Assembly (NCBI GenBank): GCA_946965045.2
Contig: OX337239.1
Location: 124,001-188,000, forward strand
DNA: 64,000 nucleotides
Origin: Epithemia pelagica
Lineage: Eukaryota > Bacillariophyta > Bacillariophyceae > Surirellales > Surirellaceae
Direction: 5' to 3'
This document shows positions 1 through 9,139 of this stretch, piece after piece (positions within the stretch are counted from its first letter, which is position 1; the number at the start of each line of letters is the position of its first letter). Below the pieces are notes generated by a model, which was not told the DNA's origin, ran no database searches, and was given only the letters and a program-made list of their open reading frames with translations. A program made the position numbers and the translations under genes.

Positions 1-400
1 CGTAGTATTCGCGACCATTTGGGTTACACCCAAGCTTTTGAGCTTCAGAAAGGTCATTCTTGAACAAAACGAAATCATTGAGTCAACCGCTATGTGTGAG
101 TGGTAGCTTGGGTATCTTTGTATCTTTTTCTGCGACCGCGATCTTTTACGCTGTCTCTACTCGGAAGCACAGAAGCCAATTTCGCACGACCGGCGTCGTC
201 GTTGGATATTCGCGACCCCCCTTTACCTACACCCAGGCCGTCCGGCTTCAGAAAGGTTTCTGTTGAACAGTACAAAATAATTGATTCAGCCGCCATGGGT
301 AGTGGGTATCTTTGCTTGCAGAAAAAGATACCCCCATGAATCTTTTTTTCGGACAGCGAGAGCGACCGCGGTCTATTACACTCATTTGGCTGAGAGGAAC
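1..400. repeat. Diverged tandem duplication, unit about 200 bases
   Basis: Bases 1-200 and about 202-400 align with each other. Both units contain 'attcgcgacc', a TACACCCA word, 'cttcagaaaggt', a GAACA..ACAAAAT word and 'gggtatcttt' in the same order, offset by about 195-200 bases. The copies differ at many sites, so the duplication is old. No convincing gene overlaps it. Confidence 0.6.
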
Positions 401-541
401 CACCACCAAAAACATTCCAACGACCGACCGAACCATGGCCCTCCACGAGAGTGTGTGGGCCACCCCCTTTCGTTCCCCCGTGCACCGTATATTTGTTCTT
501 GGAGGAGGAGGAGTAATACTCCTAGTAGCTACCTATATATT

Positions 542-1634
542 CTATCCATGGAATTGGAATGGTACATGCCCAATCCATAATGGCTCTTGGGACTGCGCCA
601 CGCAATGTATGACACCAGCACGACACTGTCGATACTCATGACAGTAGAAGATTGTGGAGTCATTGCAGCAAGTGGAGGCATTGCAATTCTGGCACCCAAA
701 CTTTTGATTCAACTCCGCAAGGCCGTTACAACAGTCATGCCCCACATTTGTCTCAAAACGCCTTGTCCACAACATCTTCTCGTCCCCTTGTGATTCCTCC
801 CAGTGTACGGTTGTTGCAACGTCCAGGACCAATAATCACCATTCGAGCACAACTTTGCTGACATGGCTGTTCCTGCTCCTTCAAAAGCTTGTCGACAGTC
901 ACTCCTGTCACAACTTCTTCCACACCATGGGCAGTTCCAGAGAATGCTGCTCGGACGGCACAACAAGACATGGCCGCTGGAACCGCTGCCGCAGCGGTTC
1001 TCATGGCTATGGCAGCTGCGCAACTACCAATCCCTTTTGCAGCTACCAAGATTTGGACGGCCTTTGCTTGGCGAGCATGATTCTTCCGAAAAATCACCAG
1101 CAAGCCAAACGTCAATCATCATCAAGGGTGCCAGATCCTCGGGGGTTGACCAAAGACTGGAACCACATCACATTTGGTTGAGAAACGTTTTGGAGGAACC
1201 ATTGTTGCTTTGCTGCTGCCGCGAACACGTCTGGAAGGAACATAGGGGATAAATTTGATGACGAATGGAGTGACTGGCGGTAGTTTTGGTTGTCGAGTGT
1301 CGTCGTCGACGGTTGTTGGGGCCAAAAAGTGAGGGCGACAAGCAAATGGTGGGTTCTGAAGGAATAGTATCGATTTCCGATTCCAACTCGGTAGTGAGGT
1401 CCAAAGGAATTGCTGATGATGAAAGAGGTTTGTATCACGAGGACCATGAGGCCACAGACACAAGGTCTTCAGCATACCACATAATAACAACCGGAGTACG
1501 GTGGACTGAACAGGGAAACGTTCGCATGGGAGTGTGTTTGACTGTCTGCAATGCCGCAGTGAACCAGTCGGTGCGTCGTCAACGAATCGATCCACTGCGT
1601 CCGGTTGGGAAAAAAAGGAGCCAAGAATTGCCAA
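542..1634 (-). other. Possible decayed or multi-exon minus-strand gene, unidentified
   Basis: Three minus-strand open segments (about 1634-1122, 1115-753 and 832-542) lie in different frames and could be exons or frame-broken parts of one gene. The middle segment is alanine-rich and partly hydrophobic, with an ATG at about 1115. The last is cysteine-rich, with about eleven Cys in 60 residues including CC and CxxC spacings. No family is recognised and no clean intron borders were found. The upstream segment has no initiating ATG. It could equally be noncoding DNA with chance open frames. Confidence 0.22.
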
Positions 1635-1994
1635 AAGAGAGAGCGGGTAACTTTTGAGTGGCCCACGTTACAAGAATCATTCGACAGGCGAACGAACGTA
1701 CAAGACGTTAAACAAAACGGTCCTTCAATAATTATTCTTGAAGCCCAGACTATCGCATACCGATGCAGCGCACGCCGGGGATCAATTTAGGCGGAGGATC
1801 CTCACAATTTTGGCCGGTCTTCACAAGACCACCCAATCCGTATTGTTTTCGCGAGATCGAGAAGAAGTTTGTTCTTCAAATCTCTTTTACCCTAGAGTCC
1901 GCCCCATCTATTTGCACCGTAGAACGAGTTTGTAGAACACGTGAGGAGTAAGAGTCAGCGACGCTCTTATCGTGGAGTCTTGCTCCTGAAGATC
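1635..1994. other. Intergenic spacer upstream of the TIR-like gene
   Basis: No supported gene. The stretch holds short open frames without coding character and would contain the promoter and 5' UTR of the gene starting at 1995. No TATA box or other site stands out. Confidence 0.4.
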
Positions 1995-3221
1995 ATGGTC
2001 AATGATTTTTCAAACTTTCGATACGTTCGATGGGAATATTTGGACCAAGGAGTGCGGTTTGGCGATGGTCGGACCATGAAAAAATCGTTCCCACACTACC
2101 TTTGTCCGGTGGAGAAGAAAAGTCGGCTTGTGTATATTTCTCATAGAAACTGGACTCAAATTCCAGGACGAGCAGATCCAGAAAAGGATGCCTTTGTCGA
2201 GTTTACCGCGGTGGCATCGAGACTCCGGACAAGGTTTCATGGATTTGTGCTGTGGGAAACCAATCTTTCGTACGGGGGCAAAATACCCGATGAAGATTCA
2301 TGGAAGCATTTTCGATTTGTGGTCAAGCATTGCTTTGTCTATTTGGCCTCTCCGTACGGAATCGTGCATGAGCGCTCTTGGCTCCGGTATGAGGCAGTTC
2401 GTGCTCTGATGTGTCAACGTTTGATTTTGAATCGAAATTCCAGAGACCTGGTGCAACGAATTCGAACTCGCCCGTCACTCAAACTCGTGGAAGAGTTTGT
2501 GAAGGATGCACATATCTGGTACCCTGAAGATCGAGAACTTCTCAATAAATTTCTCCATAAAGAATTCACACCCGAATCCTTCGCTTATGATTTCAAACTG
2601 ATCGAAATTGCTAAACAAATTCCTCTTGAAGTGAACGAGGTGACTGGTTGGAACAAAATTAAAGCAAAAGGTATCAAGGAACAAGATTTGAACAAGAAAC
2701 GAGTTCTCATGGTATCTCACAAATGGGAGACATTGGAACATCCGGATGATGATCAATCCAGCCAACTCAAAGAGATTGTCAAATATCTCAAGGACAAGAG
2801 GACAGAGTTTGACTATCTGTTTTATGACTCCAAATGCTTGGACCAATCTATGCCGACGGAATCCCTTATGCGAGTGAATCACTTGTTTGCCGAGTGTCCT
2901 TGTCTTTGTCTCACCAACGAACGATACCTCCAAAGCTCCTGGTGTCTCTTTGAGCTGTGCATAAACTCGTTGAACCGAGGGGATCCTGAAAAAGTTGGAA
3001 TTGTCGACCACCACATCTTCACTTGGTTGAAGGATGCTTGGTTGGTTCGCCAAATGGGGTACGCGCACACACTGGAAACATCGGTCGTAGTTTTGGACTT
3101 GCCCAAAGACAACCTTCACCTGAAATCACAAGTTAGAACACTCTTCTTGTCAGAATCCACAACCATGACCAACCGAAGTGATGAAACCATTATGCTTAAT
3201 CTTTTGGACAAGTTAATTTGA
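1995..3221 (+). CDS. Protein with two TIR-like halves (putative)
   Basis: A 408-residue protein read from the first in-frame ATG; the frame stays open upstream to a GTG at 1941, so an extra exon is possible. It has two similar halves. The first (about residues 43-140) has a beta-strand then SHR ('VYISHRNW') and ends with 'ERSWLRYEAVRAL'. The second (about 235-326) has 'VLMVSHKWE', an HPDDD segment, 'YDSKCLDQ' and ends with 'SSWCLFELCINSL'. Strand-SHxW, an aspartate/cysteine strand and a closing W..xE helix resemble TIR/STIR-type folds of eukaryotic and bacterial signalling or NADase proteins. A catalytic glutamate would fall in FELC in the second half and YEAV in the first. No signal peptide or membrane segment is visible. 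The fold assignment is inference from motifs; the reading frame itself is convincing and uninterrupted. Confidence 0.6.
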   Translation: MVNDFSNFRYVRWEYLDQGVRFGDGRTMKKSFPHYLCPVEKKSRLVYISHRNWTQIPGRADPEKDAFVEFTAVASRLRTRFHGFVLWETNLSYGGKIPDEDSWKHFRFVVKHCFVYLASPYGIVHERSWLRYEAVRALMCQRLILNRNSRDLVQRIRTRPSLKLVEEFVKDAHIWYPEDRELLNKFLHKEFTPESFAYDFKLIEIAKQIPLEVNEVTGWNKIKAKGIKEQDLNKKRVLMVSHKWETLEHPDDDQSSQLKEIVKYLKDKRTEFDYLFYDSKCLDQSMPTESLMRVNHLFAECPCLCLTNERYLQSSWCLFELCINSLNRGDPEKVGIVDHHIFTWLKDAWLVRQMGYAHTLETSVVVLDLPKDNLHLKSQVRTLFLSESTTMTNRSDETIMLNLLDKLI

Positions 3222-3422
3222 TTCAATAGTCTCGGGACACACGATAATAAGATGCATATATTAATACAGCTCGACAAAAAACATCTGCGGAATCGGTTGA
3301 GAATCTCTCGCACCTTTATGACATGGCACCAACGAAGGAGAGTGCTGCATCTTTGTGGCAACGACGAAATGGGGAGAACAGGATCTCACTCGTGACCACA
3401 AAACGGAATCAACAATGCCGCA

Positions 3423-3890
3423 CTATGCTAAATGGTTGGTGTTGCTCTCCAAGGCCCACTCTTTGAAATGGAAGGATTGAATTTTGTGAGAAGCTGGTGC
3501 TGCAGCATTACGGTTGTGGCTGCCTGTTGGGTTGGATTCGCACCCAAACTGGCCACCGCCGAGATGTGGTGAATCGACGTGGGTCGTTCTGTGGTCGTCC
3601 GTGTCAGGGCCCACTTCTTGGGTTCACCACCACCAACATCCTTTCTGTTACTACTACTTGTAGTACGGTCCAGGGATTCGGTACTTTGTCGTTCTCCTCC
3701 ACCAAAGCCACCCGAGAAGCGACGCTGAATGTGACGACGAAGGGGAACACCACCACCACTGGTCTGCTGGTTGTTCTGGTTCTGGGTCTGGGTGTTGCAA
3801 GATTTTGGAATGGGTGAAATCAGGGCCCATTTTTCTTCATCATCATCATCATCATCATCATCTTGCAGCGATAGCCCTTCCCAAATTCTT
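3423..3890 (-). pseudogene. Fragment of the basic low-complexity 'GLEH' family (N-terminal part)
   Basis: Read on the minus strand, this stretch encodes an acidic run (DDDDDDDEEKWALISPIP) then 'LRRHIQRRFSGGFGGG'. It matches, at nucleotide level over about 195 bases (3655-3850), the region 19420-19600 of the intact plus-strand family member, which has 'EWALISPIPKAC' and 'RRRIQRRFSGGFGRGG'. Downstream the frame runs on without similarity and stops at 3423. There is no ATG at the proper place and the rest of the gene is missing. The run of ATC at 3836-3864 encodes the Asp run. This is a copied fragment, not a whole gene. Confidence 0.65.
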
Positions 3891-4046
3891 CACTGCTAGA
3901 TTCTAAAGCTTTGTACACCACAATAACACGAGGCACACAAACCAATCACAACGTAATACTATCACCGTCGAGGTTCACGTCTCCTCACTGTTTCACGTCA
4001 TGATTCTGTCAACCTTACTAATACAACCGTAGGAATGGCTCGTGTG

Positions 4047-5741
4047 TCAAGAATGCCTCATCCTGGTGGGGGACTTTGAACCAGGATGATATAAAGAACA
4101 CGTCGTCCTTGTCCTCAAGTGATAATAGATGAGCGTGCACCACAATCGTTGCAAGTGTCGTGTGATTTGTGGAGTGTAATACAAGAGAGGGCAAGTGGTA
4201 GATTGGTTCTCGTCGTCCTCCTCCTTCCATTTAGTAGTACTAGCAAACCGTGCCAGACTGCTCCACGTCAAGGCCACGGACCTACCGATACAAGAGACTG
4301 TTTCGACCTTGGTCCGACCATCAAAGCCACCCACGACCAATACATGCCACTCCCAAATCACCCTGCGGCCATCGCCTTGTCGTTGTCGTTGTGGTGTTGG
4401 TGTGACAGTAGTGGGAGTGTTCGTAGAGTACCATGGCAAACACAAGACTCCACACGAGACGCGACGACCTTCTTCTTGTGCAAGACGAACCAATGGGGAT
4501 TTGCACCGACGTGGCACCACCACCATTCTTGTTGGGTCGCTAGTAGTACTAGTAGTAGTAGAAGAAGAAGGCACGAGATCCACCCCGATGCATTCCACCG
4601 AAAGGGTGACTTCTTGATTTTGATGGTTCCATCCTCCCACCACCCAAAAAAGTTGTTCATGTCTGGATGCTGGACGACCAGCAACAGCAGACTGTGGAGG
4701 AACGGCAATCAGACAGCAATGCGATCGTGCCTCAGACAAGACACTGTCTGTATGCAACTTCCAAGGAGTCTGGTGGTTGGCGTATGGTACTCGTAGGAGA
4801 TGAGAATCGTCCTCCTTCTTCTCACGGTCCTCCTTGTTGTTATGGCTGTCCAGCTGCCAGGTCCACGATTCGACCGTATCGTATTTGACACCTTCGGGGC
4901 CTTCCCCTCCCACCACCCATACCGTGATGGTTGGTATGTTGCTGTTAGAATCAATGGTAGTAGCAGCCGCCGCACAGGCATAGCGTGGCACGGTCAGGGG
5001 TGGTCCGGAACAAATGGTCATGTTCCAGGCAGCAGTGGTCCAAGTATCCAACAGATCCACACTGGACAATTCTCCTCGTGTTGAATGATAGCCGCCCATG
5101 ACTACAATATACCGATTGGCAAGGGACACGGCTGCACAGCCTTCGCGGGCACACGACAAGCGCACCGGCAGCACTTGCCAGTGATTGTTGTTGTTGTTGT
5201 TTGGTGGATTGGGATTCGTCAAGTCGGAGAGGGCAATGCGTTCGATCGAATCCAATTGGTGCTGTCCATTGTAGCCCGCAATGGCATACAAATCGGTGCC
5301 ACACACGACGGCCGCCAATTCATCGCGAAGACAAGTCATGGCCGGTCCATACTGCCAGGAATAACAAGAAGAAGAAGAAGACGACGATGAATCAAAAGAA
5401 GAAGAATCCTTTGAGTTGTGGTCGTCAGGTTCGTTGTACCACAACAGGAGAACAGCATTGGAGCGACCGGAAGGCGTACTTCCACCCAAAACGGCGGCCA
5501 GGCATGTCTTGTTGTTGTCCTTGTCGTTGTAGTCGTAAGGAAGCGCTACGAGAGCATGTCGAGAGCGTGGCCCACCCAACAAGGAGGGAGGAACAGGAGG
5601 CCGTTGGTTGCAAGTGTTGGCGTTGGAAAAATCGTTGGGATGGATCCAACACCAACCATTGCGAATCCAATATGAGAATGATTGCAATGGTTCGTCTAGA
5701 TTCCCATCATCACGGTCATTCGGATTGTAAACATCGTCCAT
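4047..5741 (-). CDS. Kelch-repeat beta-propeller protein
   Basis: A 564-residue protein from the ATG complementary to 5739-5741; the frame is open a further 30 codons upstream but without another ATG. At least six Kelch blades can be seen, each a hydrophobic strand followed by a GG or GxG turn: 'LAAVLGGSTPSG', 'LYAIAGYNGQHQ', 'IVVMGGYHSTRG', 'VWVVGGEGPEG', 'LFWVVGGWNHQN' and 'VLVVGGFDGRTK'. Low-complexity Ser, Asn and Thr insertions separate blades. No signal peptide, membrane segment, BTB or F-box domain is present, so it is a stand-alone propeller, probably a protein-binding scaffold. The partner is unknown. The last 90 residues are basic and lack the motif. It is a single uninterrupted exon. 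Confidence 0.85.
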   Translation of the reverse strand: MDDVYNPNDRDDGNLDEPLQSFSYWIRNGWCWIHPNDFSNANTCNQRPPVPPSLLGGPRSRHALVALPYDYNDKDNNKTCLAAVLGGSTPSGRSNAVLLLWYNEPDDHNSKDSSSFDSSSSSSSSCYSWQYGPAMTCLRDELAAVVCGTDLYAIAGYNGQHQLDSIERIALSDLTNPNPPNNNNNNHWQVLPVRLSCAREGCAAVSLANRYIVVMGGYHSTRGELSSVDLLDTWTTAAWNMTICSGPPLTVPRYACAAAATTIDSNSNIPTITVWVVGGEGPEGVKYDTVESWTWQLDSHNNKEDREKKEDDSHLLRVPYANHQTPWKLHTDSVLSEARSHCCLIAVPPQSAVAGRPASRHEQLFWVVGGWNHQNQEVTLSVECIGVDLVPSSSTTTSTTSDPTRMVVVPRRCKSPLVRLAQEEGRRVSCGVLCLPWYSTNTPTTVTPTPQRQRQGDGRRVIWEWHVLVVGGFDGRTKVETVSCIGRSVALTWSSLARFASTTKWKEEDDENQSTTCPLLYYTPQITRHLQRLWCTLIYYHLRTRTTCSLYHPGSKSPTRMRHS

Positions 5742-5875
5742 TCTTTGTTCGTGGTGTGATGGTTTTTGGAGCTGGATCTTTTGGATCTTTTGGAGATGGA
5801 CCGAGTCACGCAAGACTTGGGCATGACCCAAATCACGACCAAAACGAGAGTTCAGTCACGGGGATCCAGTGAATC

Positions 5876-5957
5876 GTCTAGGAATGATTCCTCTAGCTAT
5901 CTAGCTAGGTAGGAATAGCTAGTAGGAGTAGGTACTACTCCTAGGCAGGTAGGAGTA
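5876..5957. repeat. CTAG/GTAGGA-rich low-complexity stretch with palindromes
   Basis: The stretch is built from CTAG, TAGCTAG and TAGGAGTA words. It contains AGGAGTA (5924-5930) separated by GGTAC from its exact reverse complement TACTCCT (5936-5942). Similar words recur at 509-523 and 38750-38763. Confidence 0.6.
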
Positions 5958-5960
5958 CAT

Positions 5961-6620
5961 CTAACCGAAGAACCCAGCCAACCAAGCCAGCAATGCCGGT
6001 ATGGACGCCATGTTCCGTGTCACTGTCTGATCCGTCAACGACAAGGGACGACGGAGAAAAACTGCCGCCGTGGAGTCCTTTGACGTGGGCGGATCCGACC
6101 GTGACACTGCGGAGGATGGTGGTCTGTCGAGATGCTGGCTGTTGGTTTGTTGGTGTCTGTGTTGCAAAGAATAGTGTCGAGAGGTTGTGTTGGATCGACT
6201 GAAACGAAACAAAGCCACAGCGGCAATCACTATCCTACGACGATGAGTTTATCTTTCTTTTTGGCTCTGTTGGGGTGGTGCATGTCGAAGTGCGTCGAAT
6301 GGTTCGTTGGGGACGATGATGGACTCTGTGTGCATGTGTGTGTGGGTCGGCTTGGCTCGGACGGAATCCCTCCACACCGACGACATGCGGCACCAGGTAG
6401 TAGTAGTAGTACTGCGGACTGCGGAGCATGCCCACGATATATCCCACACACAGTCGCAGCCGCAGGAATGGTTCCAACTCCAACACCAGGCCCACCGAGA
6501 CGACGACAAGAGCCCGACAAGACGTAATGGTTGGATCGAACGTATCGATACCTCGAATGGTAGTCGCAAAACCTGAAACTCGTGTGCTAGGTACTACTAG
6601 TTTGTTCCGCATTCCTCTTT
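5961..6620 (-). other. Possible minus-strand coding remnants, unidentified
   Basis: Several minus-strand open segments overlap here. One ends in 'NMASIPALLAWLAGFFG' before a stop at 5961 and would look like the hydrophobic C-terminus of a small protein, but it has no ATG at its open end and would need an upstream exon. The others are rich in Tyr, His and Pro from simple repeats. No family is recognised. From 6621 to 6764 nothing is seen. Confidence 0.2.
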
Positions 6621-6764
6621 TTCTCTCTGTGTGTATTGTACTATTGTTTTGTCACCCATCGGTTGCCGGTTCCAAAATTCCAAGGCAAGGAGATTGGAAG
6701 CAAACCCATACACTATCACTCGTAGGAGGATGATTCGTAGTATTCTTATTATCAGTAGTATGGG

Positions 6765-7554
6765 TTAGGCGCAACAACAGCAATAGGCTTCATTGGGATA
6801 GTTTTCGCGGGTCATGATACCCGTTCGAATCTTGTCGTAGAACGAGCCATGCACGAGTCCCATACAAAAGAAGAAAAACAGGTGGGAGTGGCCATCACTG
6901 TCGTGAACCCAAATCGAGCAAACTCCCACGACGTGATAGCAAATGGACGCCACAGGTTGGATGGAATTGAAGGACGCCCACAAGTCCCAACAAGGCAACG
7001 ACCACCTGTTGTGCAATAGGGCAACAACAAAAGGAACGCATCGACAAAAGCAATGCATCAAAGGTGAGAACAAGAGGTTGTGAGGACACGGGGCTGTTGG
7101 TTCTTTGATTCTTGTGGCGTACCTTGACCAAGTCCATGACAATCGGGTTCACGTATTGATGATCGTCTAGTAGGTTGTCGTTGTTGTCTTCATTCGTCGT
7201 AGTGTCTTTGTTCTTCCCTACCAACACGGATACCACGGGGATGAGGCCATCCAATAGATTCATGAGATTCATTACGATCAGCAGGATGCGGTCATCGCAA
7301 CACCATACACAATCACTGCTACTACTAGGATCCTCCTCAGGTTCTTCGTGAGGTTGCTGTGGTGTACTAGATGGTGTGGACGTGGGAGCCTCGTACTCGT
7401 CCTGGTTGTCCTCCAGTCCCTGCATGGCACCAGGGCTTTCCTCGTCGTCATGACCATGGCGGTGCGGATTGTTGTTGTTGTTGGTCGCGGTGGTGGTGGA
7501 GGAAGCCAAGAGAAAGCCAGTCTCTGGCTCGGGCGGTCCTTCCTTCCAGTTCAT
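6765..7554 (-). CDS. Small acidic membrane protein, two-part gene model
   Basis: The ATG complementary to 7552-7554 opens a frame beginning 'MNWKEGPPEPETGF', followed by an acidic, low-complexity stretch and 'CCDDRILLIVMNLMNLLDG', then a hydrophobic segment around 'LIPVVSVLVG'. After 'NPIVMDLVK' a GTACGC donor-like site occurs. Downstream, a second frame (about 7040-6765) gives 'NSIQPVASICYHVVGV', an FFFF-containing hydrophobic segment, and a tail ending CCCCA that could be lipidated. The two frames cannot be joined by a simple phase-consistent GT-AG intron. Either a second small intron or a one-base indel lies near 6975-7030. It is probably a membrane protein with two or more spans; its family is unknown. 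Confidence is moderate that the locus is coding and low in the exact join. Confidence 0.45.
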
Positions 7555-7739
7555 GTTGTTACTTCGAGAGAGACGAATGATAAAAGAGAGAGAGAGAGAG
7601 AACAGAGACGAGACGACAATGGATTCTCCGCTCGATCTTTGTGAAAGAGTGGATACCATGAAAGATGGTTTGATTAAAAGAATAATGCCAGTCATTCGTC
7701 ATAAACACAGAAATACAAAAAAATTTAATAAATACAATG

Positions 7740-8470
7740 TCTAATATCCAGCAGTACGTTGTACGTTCCTGCTCGTTTCCCGAACCGTTCTCCGCCTTCT
7801 CCGATAATAGGGATTGATACAGTCGACGCCGATGTCGTATTTTGTGCGCCTTGACCGATGGAACCGCATCAATCAAGACGTGTTCCAATCCCATACTGTT
7901 GTCGCGTTCCATACGGTTTTGGTGACTCTGTACGGTTGGCAATCCTCCATTGTCGTGCGTCAAACGTCTTCACAGCACACACGTAATACGCCAGAGCCCA
8001 TGGAGGACCTTGAAGGACGGTAATTTGAATCGGTTCGGTTGAACACCCTTCATTGTTGTCGCCATAGTGTCTACACAGCACACACGGTACGCCAGATCCC
8101 ATGGATTTTGAAGGACGGTACTAGTCGTTCTCCGTATGGACGCGTGTGACAACGAGGAGAGGCTCTGGACCAACGGTTGTGCTCCTGGCATTGGGCAGCG
8201 GCGCGTTGATACGATCGACTTTCATATGATAGGCCAATGCGACAGGGTCTACTTTCCTTTGCGGACATTCCTGGCGACGGACTGTACCAACAGGTCCTGT
8301 ACATTTTCTCGTGTGTCAGGATGGGGATCCATCGAGCATTTCATTCCGAGCCATGTTCCATTGACCCGTCTTGGTCGGTGGATGGACCCAGGAATCCCAC
8401 CAAAACATGCCACTGGCGTATTTGGAACTTATTTTGAGACAGCTGTGGAAGACTACCCTTGGTCTCTTCT
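7740..8470 (-). pseudogene. Inverted, broken copy of the C-terminal part of the 'GLEH' family
   Basis: On the minus strand, this stretch matches 21985-22590 of the intact family member along its length. Examples are 'gtcaatggaacatggctcgg' versus 'ttcactggaacatggctcgg', and an encoded 'MERDNSMGLEHVLIDAVPS' identical in the intact gene. It is broken into three frames. It also carries an internal tandem duplication of about 99 bases: the word encoding the 'VLQNPW.LAYRVCC' segment appears at about 8065-8120 and again at 7968-8022. The C-terminal tail diverges after 'GNEQER' and stops early. It lacks the N-terminal half. No splice pattern rescues it, so it is read as a pseudogene. Confidence 0.75.
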
Positions 8471-9139
8471 GTTTTCCTGGAGTCAGCGGAAGAATCGTGG
8501 ACCTATTACCTACCTACCTAACTAGGTACTTACCTTCTCCTCCCTACCTAGCGACTGAGCTATACTTACTCCTACCCCGTACCGACTTCCCATAGAGACG
8601 ATTCACAACGTTCCACTTCCACAGGATGCGTGCGTAAACACGACCAGGACCAACTAAAAATTTTTTATCGGGGTTACGACCAGTTTTCGGTGATAGTAAC
8701 CGATGATCAACGGTTGAATGCGCCGACCGACACTCTCGTACTTAGGGACGCAGACTTTTGCTCGGCTTTGGTTTGTCTTGGTATTTGGAGACTGGAGATT
8801 TTTGGGAGGTGCGGCCACATTTTTCCAGTGTTTGTCCACCGAACCCAAGTACGAATACTACTCCCAATTCTATGGGAAACCTCCAAACGCTCCCTGCCGT
8901 CTCTTATCACACAACGGCTTGCCAGAAGAACAAGCGCGAGGGATTGATGAGGAGGTGATGCAACGGATCCTTGTCTGTCCAATCGGCAGACAAAATTGAA
9001 GAGCGTCCCCAAAAGCACACCAAGAAAACCACAAGAGGACCATTCCCATTATAAAAAAACTCTCAACGGTGGCCTCCACCTCAACCCACACACACACAAT
9101 TTGGATTGACTCTCGTCACTACTCCACTGTATCACCAAC
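8471..9139. other. Spacer upstream of the LRR gene
   Basis: No supported gene. At 8505-8570 it has an ACCTACCTACCTA-type simple stretch. The right part is the presumed promoter and 5' UTR of the gene at 9140. Confidence 0.45.
9050..9059 (+). promoter_or_regulatory. Candidate TATA box of the LRR gene
   Basis: TATAAAAAAA lies about 80-90 bases upstream of the ATG at 9140, a plausible distance for a short 5' UTR. It is a single AT-rich word in a GC-balanced surrounding, with no other support. Confidence 0.3.

Noticed and set aside
4119-4796. Plus-strand open frame of 225 codons
   Set aside because: It is antisense to the Kelch gene, whose blades are clear; the plus-strand product shows no domain.
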